NCBI GenBank assembly: GCA_004296865.1
Contig: SCVQ01000280.1
Coordinates: 1 to 6,786, forward strand
Origin: Nitrospirota bacterium
GTDB lineage: Bacteria > Nitrospirota > Nitrospiria > Nitrospirales > Nitrospiraceae
Reading direction: 5' to 3'
Length of the DNA: 6,786 nt
The translations under genes and the position numbers were made by a program. Below, one piece after another: positions 1 through 6,059 of the stretch. The notes under the pieces were generated by a model. That model had not been told where the DNA came from. It made no database searches and saw only the letters and a list, made by a program, of their open reading frames with translations. Position 1 is the first letter of the stretch; each line of letters starts with the position of its first letter.

Positions 1-1063
1 GGCCGATCTTCGTAAAATAAGTCGTGAGCAAGTGGCTGTTTCCCAACGAATCGAACACCGTCATAGCCGAGGAGAAATTCGAGGTGCCGGTCGGGCTAGA
101 GATCTTAAAATCGGTCCCGGCCGTCGAGGTAGCCGCAGTAGCGGCGACGTTCGTGGTCGGAGGGCCAGCTCCAGCACCAGTGGCCAACATGTTGAGATTA
201 CCCGCCAAGGTGTCAACGCCGTTTGCCGTCACCACAACCGTCGCAGTCGTTGAAGCGGGCAGAGTATCCGTTTGCCCAGTGATTCCGGAGGTAAACGTAA
301 AAAAGTTTGAAGAACTCACCGAAGCGGTAAAGTTGTTGTAGGCAGCCTGTTTAAACGGGTCAGTCGCGGTTAAGGCCCTCACCGCTGTCTGGATAGCCGA
401 AGCCAGGGCTGATCCGGTCAACCCACCCGCCACCGTCACGGTCTTCGCGCCGTCGCCGTTGAGATTGATGTTGAAAGAAGTGTTCCCTCCCGCCGTCGTC
501 GTCACAGAAGCAGCCGCTCCAAGCAGGCTCGCTTGCAAGCCGGTGATCGCAGTCTGCGCATTCAAGTTCGCCGCTATGGAAGCCGTCGAGGTCGTCTTCG
601 GCGAGGCGGTTGTGGAAGGCAGCGACACATTGCCGATCGACCCGGTGATCACATTGTTGGCATCAGCCTGGTACCCCTGTAGCAACATCCCACTCGGATT
701 GACCAGACGGTTTTGCGCATCCAGGTTGAACTGGCCCGCTCGGCTATAAAACGTCCCGCCCTGTGAATCCTTGACGATGAAGAAGCCGTTCCCATCCACC
801 GCCATGTCCAAGGCGTTGCCGGAGGTGACCAGCGAGCCCTGGGTGAAGTTGGCCTGGAGACTGGTCAAGGAGACGCCGATCCCGGTCTGGACGCTGCCGC
901 TGCCTCCACCAAGAGAGGAACTCACCAGGTCGGCAAACGTGGCCCGGCTCGACTTGAACCCGACCGTGTTCGTGTTGGCGATATTGTTGCCGATCACCGA
1001 GAGCAAGTTCCCGTTGGCGTTCAGACCGCTGACACCGGCAAACAAGGCTGACAAGATACCCAT
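1..1063 (-). CDS. flgE: Flagellar hook protein FlgE paralogue 2, C-terminus cut by window edge
   Basis: Member of the FlgE family, the secreted subunit that polymerises into the flagellar hook joining rod to filament. 354 codons are visible with no stop, so the C-terminal D1/D0 part lies outside. The N-terminal rod/hook signature is near-canonical (SGLNANGNLLSVIGNNIAN at residues 12-30, then TVGFKSSRATFADL). Next come GNALDMAVDGNGFF (about 82-95), the YSRAGQFNLD hook motif (106-115) and LLQGYQA (127-133). The FDSLGNSHLLTTYF motif typical of FlgE is at about 337-350. Residues about 165-315 form an extra segment absent from short FlgE proteins; its centre (about 194-262) resembles flagellin IN-type inserts. 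The ATG at 1063 follows GGGAGGG by about 7 nt. It lies 62 nt downstream of the first flgE and is probably co-transcribed with it. The family call is firm. Which paralogue builds the main hook cannot be told from sequence. Confidence 0.93.
   Translation of the reverse strand, partial: MGILSALFAGVSGLNANGNLLSVIGNNIANTNTVGFKSSRATFADLVSSSLGGGSGSVQTGIGVSLTSLQANFTQGSLVTSGNALDMAVDGNGFFIVKDSQGGTFYSRAGQFNLDAQNRLVNPSGMLLQGYQADANNVITGSIGNVSLPSTTASPKTTSTASIAANLNAQTAITGLQASLLGAAASVTTTAGGNTSFNINLNGDGAKTVTVAGGLTGSALASAIQTAVRALTATDPFKQAAYNNFTASVSSSNFFTFTSGITGQTDTLPASTTATVVVTANGVDTLAGNLNMLATGAGAGPPTTNVAATAATSTAGTDFKISSPTGTSNFSSAMTVFDSLGNSHLLTTYFTKIG
924..958. repeat. Paralogue-shared near-identical segment, copy A (copy B at 2324-2358)
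   Basis: These 35 bases match 2324-2358 with two mismatches, including a 19-base identical block (940-958 and 2340-2358). Both copies encode the conserved FKSSRAxFADLV region of the two FlgE proteins. It is a vestige of the gene duplication or of gene conversion, and a potential site of recombination between the tandem genes. Confidence 0.7.
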
Positions 1064-1086
1064 GACGCAGTCCCTCCCATTGACTG

Positions 1087-1109
1087 CCGCAGGCGGTCAA
1101 AGCCTGCGG
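1087..1109 (-). other. Perfect 8-bp hairpin between the two flgE genes
   Basis: The arms CCGCAGGC and GCCTGCGG are exact complements around a 7-nt loop. In the minus-strand transcript the hairpin starts about 16 nt after the stop of the first flgE and ends about 9 nt before the GGGAGGG ribosome-binding site of the second. No U-run follows it, so it is not a typical intrinsic terminator. It could act as a 3' stability or processing element, or modulate expression of the second hook gene. The structure is seen; its function is inferred. Confidence 0.6.
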
Positions 1110-1125
1110 TGTTGGCTAACCATTG

Positions 1126-2460
1126 CTACCGTTTCAAATTCTCGATGACTTGCACGATCGCATCCGCCGTCATGATCACCTTCGAATTGGCCTCAAAGGC
1201 CCTCTGGGCGATGATCACGTTCATGAAATCTTCGCTCAGATTCACGTTGGACTGTTCCAGCATGTTCGACCGCACCACCCCCACCGACAGGGAGCTTGCC
1301 TTCGACGTGGTACTGGTTGTCGTACTTGTTGTGGACGTCGTACTTGTTGACGATGCAGGACCAGGCATGACGATTGTCGCCGGGCCGGACTTATCAGATG
1401 CTGAAAACCGACCCGCCCCATCCTGCGTCAGATCCAGCGGGGCCATGAAGGCAGCCAGTCCCAACTGGCCGACTGTTTGGGGCACTTGATTGGAATACCG
1501 TCCCATCATGACCCCTGTGTCAGTCAGCGAAATCGACTGCAGGGTCCCCCTGTTGTATCCATCCTGCTGCTGAGATAAAAGAAGGGACGGCCCGCCGTAT
1601 TGAGTGGTGCCGGTCATGTCCACCGCAATGCTCTGCGTCAGGGTGGACGGAGCCGTGGGAGGAACCGTGACAGGCGGCGTAATCGGGATAGTCAGAGAGG
1701 CGGTCTGGGTTGTGCCGGAGGTCAGCTTGCCGGTCTTGTCGAAGACCAGTTGCCCCCCGGTCGCCACGGTCCCCCCGTCCACTTGGAAATAAGTCTGCCA
1801 CGTGTTGTCCGCCGTCTTGGCAAAATAGGTCACCAAGGTATGGGAAACGTCGGTGACGCTGGTTCGTGAATCGTAGATGATCTGGCTGGCGGAATAATTG
1901 TAGGTCGAAGAATCCAGGGGGTTGAACGTTGCGGCCCGGATCGGGGCGGAGGCTTCAAGGTTCACTCTCAACGACGAAGTTGTCGTGGCCTTGGCTGCCA
2001 GAACCGCCGGCAAGGTCAGATCGGCAAACTGCGTGCCGATCGCCCCTTTGCTATCAGCCGTATAGCCCTGCAACACCTCGCCGCCGGCATTGGCCACGCG
2101 GTAGGTGGTGCTGTTCATAACGTCCAGCCGAAACTGCCCATCCCTTGTATAGTAGTTCTCGCCGGCCTTGTTCTTCACCACAAAGAAGCCGTTTCCATCG
2201 ATGGCCCAGTCCATGGGGTTGCTGGACTCACGCATCGCGCCCTGCACAAAGCTCAATTGCGGCGCTAAGGCCTTGACGCCGCTTCCGACGGAGTCTGTCT
2301 TGCCTCCTCCCAATGCGTTGCGGACCAGATCGGCAAACCTGGCCCGGCTCGACTTGAATGCGACGGTATTCATGTTGGCAATGTTACTCCCGACCACCGA
2401 CAGCTCGTTCGCGTTCGCGTTCACACCGCTGAGTCCGACATAGATCGACGAAAAACTCAT
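1126..2460 (-). CDS. flgE: Flagellar hook protein FlgE paralogue 1 (divergent, Ser/Thr-rich linker)
   Basis: Complete 444-residue FlgE-family hook subunit, exported by the flagellar type III apparatus. The N-terminal signature is SGVNANANELSVVGSNIAN (11-29) then TVAFKSSRARFADL, so the usual NNIAN and GFK appear as SNIAN and AFK. MDWAIDGNGFFVV lies at about 83-95 and YYTRDGQF at 103-110. The segment YNYSASQIIYDSRTSV onward (188-221) corresponds to the FlgE DSxGxxH motif but is altered, with about four extra residues before SHTL. A proline-rich stretch (258-271) follows. The C-terminus is canonical: LEQSNVNLSEDFMNVIIAQR (401-420), then NSKVI and a terminal ENLKR. Just before it, residues 370-390 are almost pure Ser/Thr where other FlgE proteins have a Gly-rich turn. 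The ATG follows GGGAGGGG by about 7 nt, 25 nt after the flgD stop. Family certain; the division of labour with the downstream paralogue is unknown. Confidence 0.95.
   Translation of the reverse strand: MSFSSIYVGLSGVNANANELSVVGSNIANMNTVAFKSSRARFADLVRNALGGGKTDSVGSGVKALAPQLSFVQGAMRESSNPMDWAIDGNGFFVVKNKAGENYYTRDGQFRLDVMNSTTYRVANAGGEVLQGYTADSKGAIGTQFADLTLPAVLAAKATTTSSLRVNLEASAPIRAATFNPLDSSTYNYSASQIIYDSRTSVTDVSHTLVTYFAKTADNTWQTYFQVDGGTVATGGQLVFDKTGKLTSGTTQTASLTIPITPPVTVPPTAPSTLTQSIAVDMTGTTQYGGPSLLLSQQQDGYNRGTLQSISLTDTGVMMGRYSNQVPQTVGQLGLAAFMAPLDLTQDGAGRFSASDKSGPATIVMPGPASSTSTTSTTSTTTSTTSKASSLSVGVVRSNMLEQSNVNLSEDFMNVIIAQRAFEANSKVIMTADAIVQVIENLKR
1319..1349 (-). repeat. Short 18-bp-period direct repeat encoding the Ser/Thr linker
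   Basis: The 13-mer GTCGTACTTGTTG (plus strand) occurs at 1319-1331 and again at 1337-1349, an 18-bp period equal to six codons. A partial further copy follows at lower coordinates. It encodes the Thr/Ser-rich linker of the first FlgE. Because the period is a multiple of three, gain or loss of a unit would keep the reading frame, so linker length could vary between strains. Confidence 0.7.
2324..2358. repeat. Paralogue-shared near-identical segment, copy B (copy A at 924-958)
   Basis: Partner of the copy at 924-958, offset by exactly 1400 bp in the same orientation. It encodes the FKSSRARFADLV segment of the first FlgE. Unequal crossing-over between the copies would delete about 1.4 kb and leave one hybrid hook gene in frame. 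Confidence 0.7.
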
Positions 2461-2485
2461 CGCCGCCCCTCCCTCGATCGCCGTC

Positions 2486-3163
2486 CTAATAGACCTCGGT
2501 CACATCGCTGGAATTCACCGTTTGACTGCCTGCCAGGAGGACTGCATCCCCTCCACCAGTTCCCATCCGTACCCCCGTCACGGTAAGGAGCGAAGAGGAA
2601 TACGCTGTAACCGCCCCCCCGCTCGCGTCCTTGGCCACGACGGAGTATCCGTAAGTCCCAGTCGGCATGGTCTGGCCGTTGTTATTCGTCCCATCCCAGA
2701 GCACTTGCTGCGCTCCCGCGGTCTGTCCGCTGAACACCATCGTGCGAATGGGCTGGTTCCCGGCGTCCAGAATAGAAACTGTAACGGAAGCCGCATCGGC
2801 ACCCAGCGAATAGGTGATGGGCGCCGGGCCGGTTCCAAGTTGGACAAGCGAGCCGTTGATCTTGACCTGATGGCCGATCAACCCAACCTTGTCGGCTTGT
2901 ATGGCGGCGCTTTGCTGATCCAGGTTCTGTTGCATGAGCTTCACGAGCTTGGTGCTCTGCTCGACCTGGCTGAACTGCGCCAATTGGGCGATGAAGGCTT
3001 CGTTCTCGACCGGCTTGAGCGGGTTCTGATTCTTGAGCTGCGCCACGAGCAGTTTGAGGAACGCATCCTGCCCCAAGGTCTGTTGCGCCGGATCTGTCGA
3101 TGCCGTCGTCGCTGCAACGGCGGTATTCAACGAAGACGATTGCGCGCTCGTGATTGTGCTCAT
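2486..3163 (-). CDS. flgD: Flagellar hook assembly (cap) protein FlgD
   Basis: FlgD forms the scaffold cap at the tip of the growing hook, directs FlgE polymerisation and is discarded when the hook is complete. The 225-residue length is typical. The N-terminal FlgD signature is clear: DAFLKLLVAQLKNQNPLKP (33-51), followed by NEAFIAQLAQFSQVEQ (54-69). Family members usually have QDP where this has QNP. A FlgD Ig-like domain spans about 115-180 with VLWDGTNNNGQTMPTGTYGY (154-173), the typical WDG...G....GTY pattern. The C-terminal segment (about 190-225), ending in VNSSDVTEVY, matches the beta/Tudor-like end of FlgD. The ATG at 3163 follows GGAGGAGAG with good spacing. The gene starts 30 nt after the fliK stop and ends 25 nt before the first flgE. 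A run of seven G falls in the Ig-like domain (plus-strand C-run at 2614-2620) and is in frame. Confidence 0.96.
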   Translation of the reverse strand: MSTITSAQSSSLNTAVAATTASTDPAQQTLGQDAFLKLLVAQLKNQNPLKPVENEAFIAQLAQFSQVEQSTKLVKLMQQNLDQQSAAIQADKVGLIGHQVKINGSLVQLGTGPAPITYSLGADAASVTVSILDAGNQPIRTMVFSGQTAGAQQVLWDGTNNNGQTMPTGTYGYSVVAKDASGGAVTAYSSSLLTVTGVRMGTGGGDAVLLAGSQTVNSSDVTEVY

Positions 3164-3193
3164 AACATCTCTCCTCCGATGACCTGCTGATGA

Positions 3194-4717
3194 CTAAGCA
3201 AAGAGGCTCAAGCCTCGGGAATCCCAAGACGAAACCGAAGCGAATGGGCGGCCCTCCGCGACTTCGCCGGGACGATCAGATCCTTGAGTAAATCGGCCTG
3301 TTTGCTCCTGCGTTCCTCGCCCCTGTCCATAGGCATTCTGCCCCGGCCCATAGGATCCGCTAAAATCAGGCTGTCCGAAGGACCCCCGCCCTTGCGAATC
3401 AACCGTCACTTTGAATTCGCCCAGTTGGAGACCCGACGCGCTGAACCCAGCTTCGAGCCGACCCTGGTTCGCGGCCAGGAATTCTCCCACGCCGGCGCGC
3501 TCGGTCGTCACGTTCGCATGCACCGTCTGATCGGACAGCACGACGCGAACCTGCACGCGCCCCAGATCGGCAGGGTTCACATCCACCTGAATGGATGGCT
3601 GCGAGTGGGAGACGGCCGGATCGGAAGGAATCGACTGGACTGGACTGGGCGCTTGTGGAGCGGGCGCCGGCTTCGCCCCTAGGCCTTCAGGCTGTGCCAT
3701 GCCGGCAAGCATTTTTTCAGCCCCGACACCCTGCGGCAGCGCCGGCCCCTTGCTCTCTTTCCCAACTCCTTTGTCCTTCTCCATCGGTTGGGCTGCATCA
3801 CTATGCCGAGCCAGTTCCTGGCCGGCTCGGTCGATTCCCTTTGTGTCGCCTTGCGTCGCACCCGTCTTCTTCTCGGCACGCTCGACGGTGACATCGACCA
3901 TGTCCTTCTTCGCGCCATCATCGTAAGCCTTCGCCCCTGGCATACTCTGCGGCTGCGCAGGTCTGCCCCTCTCGACGACTTTTGGCTGTTCTCCAGGCTG
4001 CACCACCGTCGTCGCGTTCTTCAGCGGATCGGGCTGAGCGCTCGCAGGAGAATCAGCCTTGGGGACCGGGCTGCTCTCTTCTCCGGTTTTCGAGAGGTTC
4101 TTCGCCTCTGGAACTGTCGGAGTTGGGACCGTCGGAGCTAAGACAGACTCATCGGTCCGGCTGATCTTCTCGTCCATCGTTATCACACCTGTCTTGTCCG
4201 GCACCGACGCTTGTTGAGTGCCCCCTGCAAGAGCCGTTTTCACTTCCTGCCCAAGATGCTCGCCCTGCGCCGTGGAAACCGGCAGGGAGACTATGGCCTG
4301 TGTCCCACCCAGAGTCGGCAATACGCCTTGTGCATTGCCTAAGGCGATGGTCTGGCTAATGCCCGCCAACTCTGCACCCAACGGAACATCGGTCCCGATA
4401 GCCACCTTGCCGAGTTGGCCTTGCCCTTTTTCTCCGGAAACGACGGAAACAGCCGGAGCGGAGGCCGGCGGCATCGCGATCGACAATTGAGACACTTGGA
4501 GCGTTTGCAGGGAGGCCAGAAGGATGGCGTTGGGATCGTCCGTCATGACCTGAGCAGTCGATTGGTCCTGGCCTGACTCAAGATGGGCGAGGATCGTCCC
4601 GAAGGAACGCTTACCGGTGTTTGCAGGACTCGCCGCTGAACTTGCAGCGGCTTGACCGCCAGCTTCCATGCCAAGGCTGCTATCGGGAGTCACATTGAGA
4701 AGGTTGCTGGCATCCAT
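3194..4717 (-). CDS. fliK: Flagellar hook-length control protein FliK
   Basis: FliK is the secreted molecular ruler that measures hook length and, via its C-terminal domain, switches the export gate (FlhB) from hook to filament substrates. The 507-residue product has the expected build: a long, low-complexity N-terminal and central region rich in Ala, Pro, Gln, Lys and Glu (for example the PTVPTPTVPEAK repeat) with little predicted order, then a compact conserved domain at about 375-440. That domain contains VDVNPADLGRVQVRVVLSD and later GLQLGEFKVTV, the hallmark of the Flg_hook family (PEELG-like turn, then alternating beta strands). A Gly/Gln-rich tail of about 65 residues follows the domain. 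The ATG at 4717 has a weak upstream AAGAGAGAAGA purine stretch. It is the first gene after the only long intergenic gap and sits about 46 nt from the predicted start of a sigma54 promoter. It is directly followed by flgD and flgE, the structure it measures. Confidence 0.93.
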   Translation of the reverse strand: MDASNLLNVTPDSSLGMEAGGQAAASSAASPANTGKRSFGTILAHLESGQDQSTAQVMTDDPNAILLASLQTLQVSQLSIAMPPASAPAVSVVSGEKGQGQLGKVAIGTDVPLGAELAGISQTIALGNAQGVLPTLGGTQAIVSLPVSTAQGEHLGQEVKTALAGGTQQASVPDKTGVITMDEKISRTDESVLAPTVPTPTVPEAKNLSKTGEESSPVPKADSPASAQPDPLKNATTVVQPGEQPKVVERGRPAQPQSMPGAKAYDDGAKKDMVDVTVERAEKKTGATQGDTKGIDRAGQELARHSDAAQPMEKDKGVGKESKGPALPQGVGAEKMLAGMAQPEGLGAKPAPAPQAPSPVQSIPSDPAVSHSQPSIQVDVNPADLGRVQVRVVLSDQTVHANVTTERAGVGEFLAANQGRLEAGFSASGLQLGEFKVTVDSQGRGSFGQPDFSGSYGPGQNAYGQGRGTQEQTGRFTQGSDRPGEVAEGRPFASVSSWDSRGLSLFA

Positions 4718-4773
4718 TCTGTCTTCTCTCTTTAGAACAGCCGAGAATAACCCTCGACCGCAGGCTTCCTCTA

Positions 4774-4790
4774 TTCAAGCCTTGTGCCAG
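4774..4790 (-). promoter_or_regulatory. Candidate sigma54 (RpoN) -24/-12 promoter for fliK-flgD-flgE
   Basis: On the minus strand the sequence CTGGCACAAGGCTTGAA matches the sigma54 consensus YTGGCACGRNNNTTGCW. The TGGCAC -24 box is perfect, the spacing to TTG is exactly right, and the usual GC at -12 is GA. Predicted transcription start is near 4763, giving a leader of about 46 nt before fliK. Hook genes are sigma54-dependent in many polar-flagellated bacteria, so the location supports the call. It partly overlaps the palindrome AGTGCACT (4789-4796). Confidence 0.62.
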
Positions 4791-4842
4791 TGCACTCTTG
4801 CTGCGAAAGGCTGAAAAATCACTGTATTCGGGGGAGAAAGGT

Positions 4843-4863
4843 CCGAGAAATGTTTTGGCTCGG
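4843..4863. promoter_or_regulatory. Inverted repeat upstream of the sigma54-like promoter, possible activator site
   Basis: Arms CCGAG and CTCGG flank an 11-nt AT-rich spacer. The site lies about 80-100 bp upstream of the predicted start, the range where sigma54 activators of the NtrC/FlrC/FleQ type often bind. The arms are short, so chance is a real alternative and no specific regulator can be named. Confidence 0.25.
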
Positions 4864-4870
4864 CAAAGAC

Positions 4871-4887
4871 TGCCTGATGGGCAGGCA
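4871..4887 (-). terminator. Hairpin after the MotE-like gene, weak terminator candidate
   Basis: TGCCTG and CAGGCA form a 6-bp stem around a 5-nt loop, starting about 23 nt past the stop codon of the MotE-like gene. The minus-strand transcript continues GTCTTTG, a poor U-tract, so termination would be weak. On the plus strand the hairpin is followed by AAAAA, which does not favour termination that way either. It may separate the fliI-side unit from the fliK unit, or be part of an upstream regulatory site. Confidence 0.35.
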
Positions 4888-4910
4888 AAAACGGTGGGAG
4901 AAGCGAAGGG

Positions 4911-5600
4911 TTAGGGCTTTTCCAAATAGTGGGCGGTCAGCTTGGCGGCCTTTTCCGGCTTGACCTGAGCCAGAATCGCGCCGGCCGTTTTGCCCTTGAG
5001 CAGACGGAGCAATTGCAGAGCCATCGGTTGCGGCATCTTCTCGATTCTGAGGGCCGCCTCTTCCGGGGGCATGGTTTCATAGATTTTGGCCAGCTGTCCC
5101 AGTTCAGCCTGCCGCGCGGACGATTCGGCTTTCGTTTGTTTCTGCTCCACGGTCTTTTGGGTCGCCTCGAACGCTTTGACCGCCTGTTCATGTCGAGCCA
5201 GGAGTTGCTCGATCTCGCTCTTCAGTGTGGACAGCCGCGCTTCCGCCACCCTCACCGCCTCTTCTTTCTTGTCGAGCATCCGTTTCCGCTGCTCGAGCAT
5301 CTCAAAAACTTCGCGCGGGGTCTCCACAGCCGGCCCCTGGGCCGCCACAGGACTCTCCGTGCGGGGTTCGGCATGGCCATTCGAGGATTCTGCCGCCGGT
5401 GCCGGAGCCTCAGCAGAGACCGGCTCGGCCTGGCGATCTGTCTGGTTTTGCGAGGCCGCCTGGCCGACCGACGCCAAGCTGCCACTGAGCACCAGCAGCC
5501 CCCCCATCACCCCGACCAGCGCAAGACAGGCGAATACGCCGGCCGGCCAGAGGCCGCCGGCCGCCCTCTCGGACGCTGTCTGTGTTCGTGTGAGTGCCAT
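4911..5600 (-). CDS. Membrane-anchored coiled-coil protein with MgtE_N/MotE-like C-terminus
   Basis: 229-residue product with no sure gene name. The N-terminus has one hydrophobic segment (about 17-45, ending GGLLVLSGSLASVGQAA) that reads as a membrane anchor or uncleaved signal. A Pro/Ala/Glu-rich spacer follows (about 55-96), then a charged, heptad-like coiled coil (about 97-168). The C-terminus (about 168-226) contains LAKIYETMPPEEAALRIEKM followed by LLRLLKGKTAGAILAQVKPEKAAKLT, which resembles the MgtE intracellular N-domain/FliG-middle-like helical repeats found in MotE and YlxF proteins. Rhizobial MotE is a periplasmic chaperone for MotC, and similar genes sit beside fliJ or fliK in several phyla. 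A structural or stator-linked flagellar role is inferred from position. It starts 24 nt after fliJ with only a distant AGGG as ribosome-binding site; a stop codon in frame nine codons upstream rules out a longer start. Not a magnesium transporter: the channel domain is absent. Confidence 0.8.
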   Translation of the reverse strand: MALTRTQTASERAAGGLWPAGVFACLALVGVMGGLLVLSGSLASVGQAASQNQTDRQAEPVSAEAPAPAAESSNGHAEPRTESPVAAQGPAVETPREVFEMLEQRKRMLDKKEEAVRVAEARLSTLKSEIEQLLARHEQAVKAFEATQKTVEQKQTKAESSARQAELGQLAKIYETMPPEEAALRIEKMPQPMALQLLRLLKGKTAGAILAQVKPEKAAKLTAHYLEKP

Positions 5601-5624
5601 GTGCGGTGTGGCCCTGGTAAAGAG

Positions 5625-6059
5625 TCAGTGGTCGCGGCCTGCGATAAAGCGGCGACCGGCGACCTCGTCGAACTCGCCTTGTTCCCGGCGCTCTTGACGT
5701 CGTCGGAGGCGCAGCGCCTCACGCTGGGCCAGGATGTCCAGTTTCTTTTTTTCTCGCGAGGCCTCCACGACCTCGCTCAGTTTTTCGTCCCTCATGCGGC
5801 GGGCCTCCTGTACCACCAGCCTGGCCTGCTGGATCGCCTCCGTCAGCGCGTTCAAGGCGACGTGCCGTCCCTCCACCTCGTTGGTCGTCAACCCGCCCCG
5901 CACATCCGCCATAAACTGTTGCGCTTCCGCCTCAGCTTCGACCTCCAGCCGGTGCAGCCCTTCCGTCGCAACGTGGAGCCGGTGCTCGATGTCGGCCAGC
6001 TCGACGCGACACGCCTCTTCGAGCTGAGCGCGGTAGTGTTTCAACGCGGCAATTTTCAT
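5625..6059 (-). CDS. fliJ: Flagellar export protein FliJ
   Basis: FliJ is the small cytoplasmic coiled-coil stalk of the flagellar type III export ATPase complex; it inserts into the FliI hexamer and contacts FlhA, aiding substrate delivery. The 144-residue length is typical. The sequence is almost wholly helical and charged (about 48% Glu, Lys, Arg, Gln and Asp by eye in the C-terminal half), with no membrane segment. Its C-terminal features match the family: EKKKLDILAQREALRLRRRQ (103-122), then EQGEFDEVAGRRF (126-138), the E..E.DE pattern of FliJ proteins. FliJ diverges quickly, so the call leans on length, composition and position next to fliI. The start ATG overlaps the fliI stop (ATGA). 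Confidence 0.88.
   Translation of the reverse strand: MKIAALKHYRAQLEEACRVELADIEHRLHVATEGLHRLEVEAEAEAQQFMADVRGGLTTNEVEGRHVALNALTEAIQQARLVVQEARRMRDEKLSEVVEASREKKKLDILAQREALRLRRRQERREQGEFDEVAGRRFIAGRDH

Noticed and set aside
1087..1109. Rho-independent terminator between the flgE genes
   Set aside because: The stem is good but no U-tract follows in the minus-strand transcript, and a well-placed ribosome-binding site and gene follow immediately.
1294..1353. CRISPR-like or satellite repeat
   Set aside because: Only two full units of 18 bp, lying inside a coding frame and encoding a Ser/Thr linker.
2522..3190. 222-codon open frame on the plus strand
   Set aside because: Antisense to flgD, whose family motifs are unambiguous; the translation shows no domain.
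2682..3227. 181-codon alternative minus-strand frame
   Set aside because: It overlaps flgD in another frame. The flgD frame carries the signature motifs and the Shine-Dalgarno.
4911..5600. Annotation as a magnesium transporter from the MgtE_N-like domain
   Set aside because: The MgtE CBS and multi-helix channel domains are absent; only one membrane segment is present and the neighbours are all flagellar.
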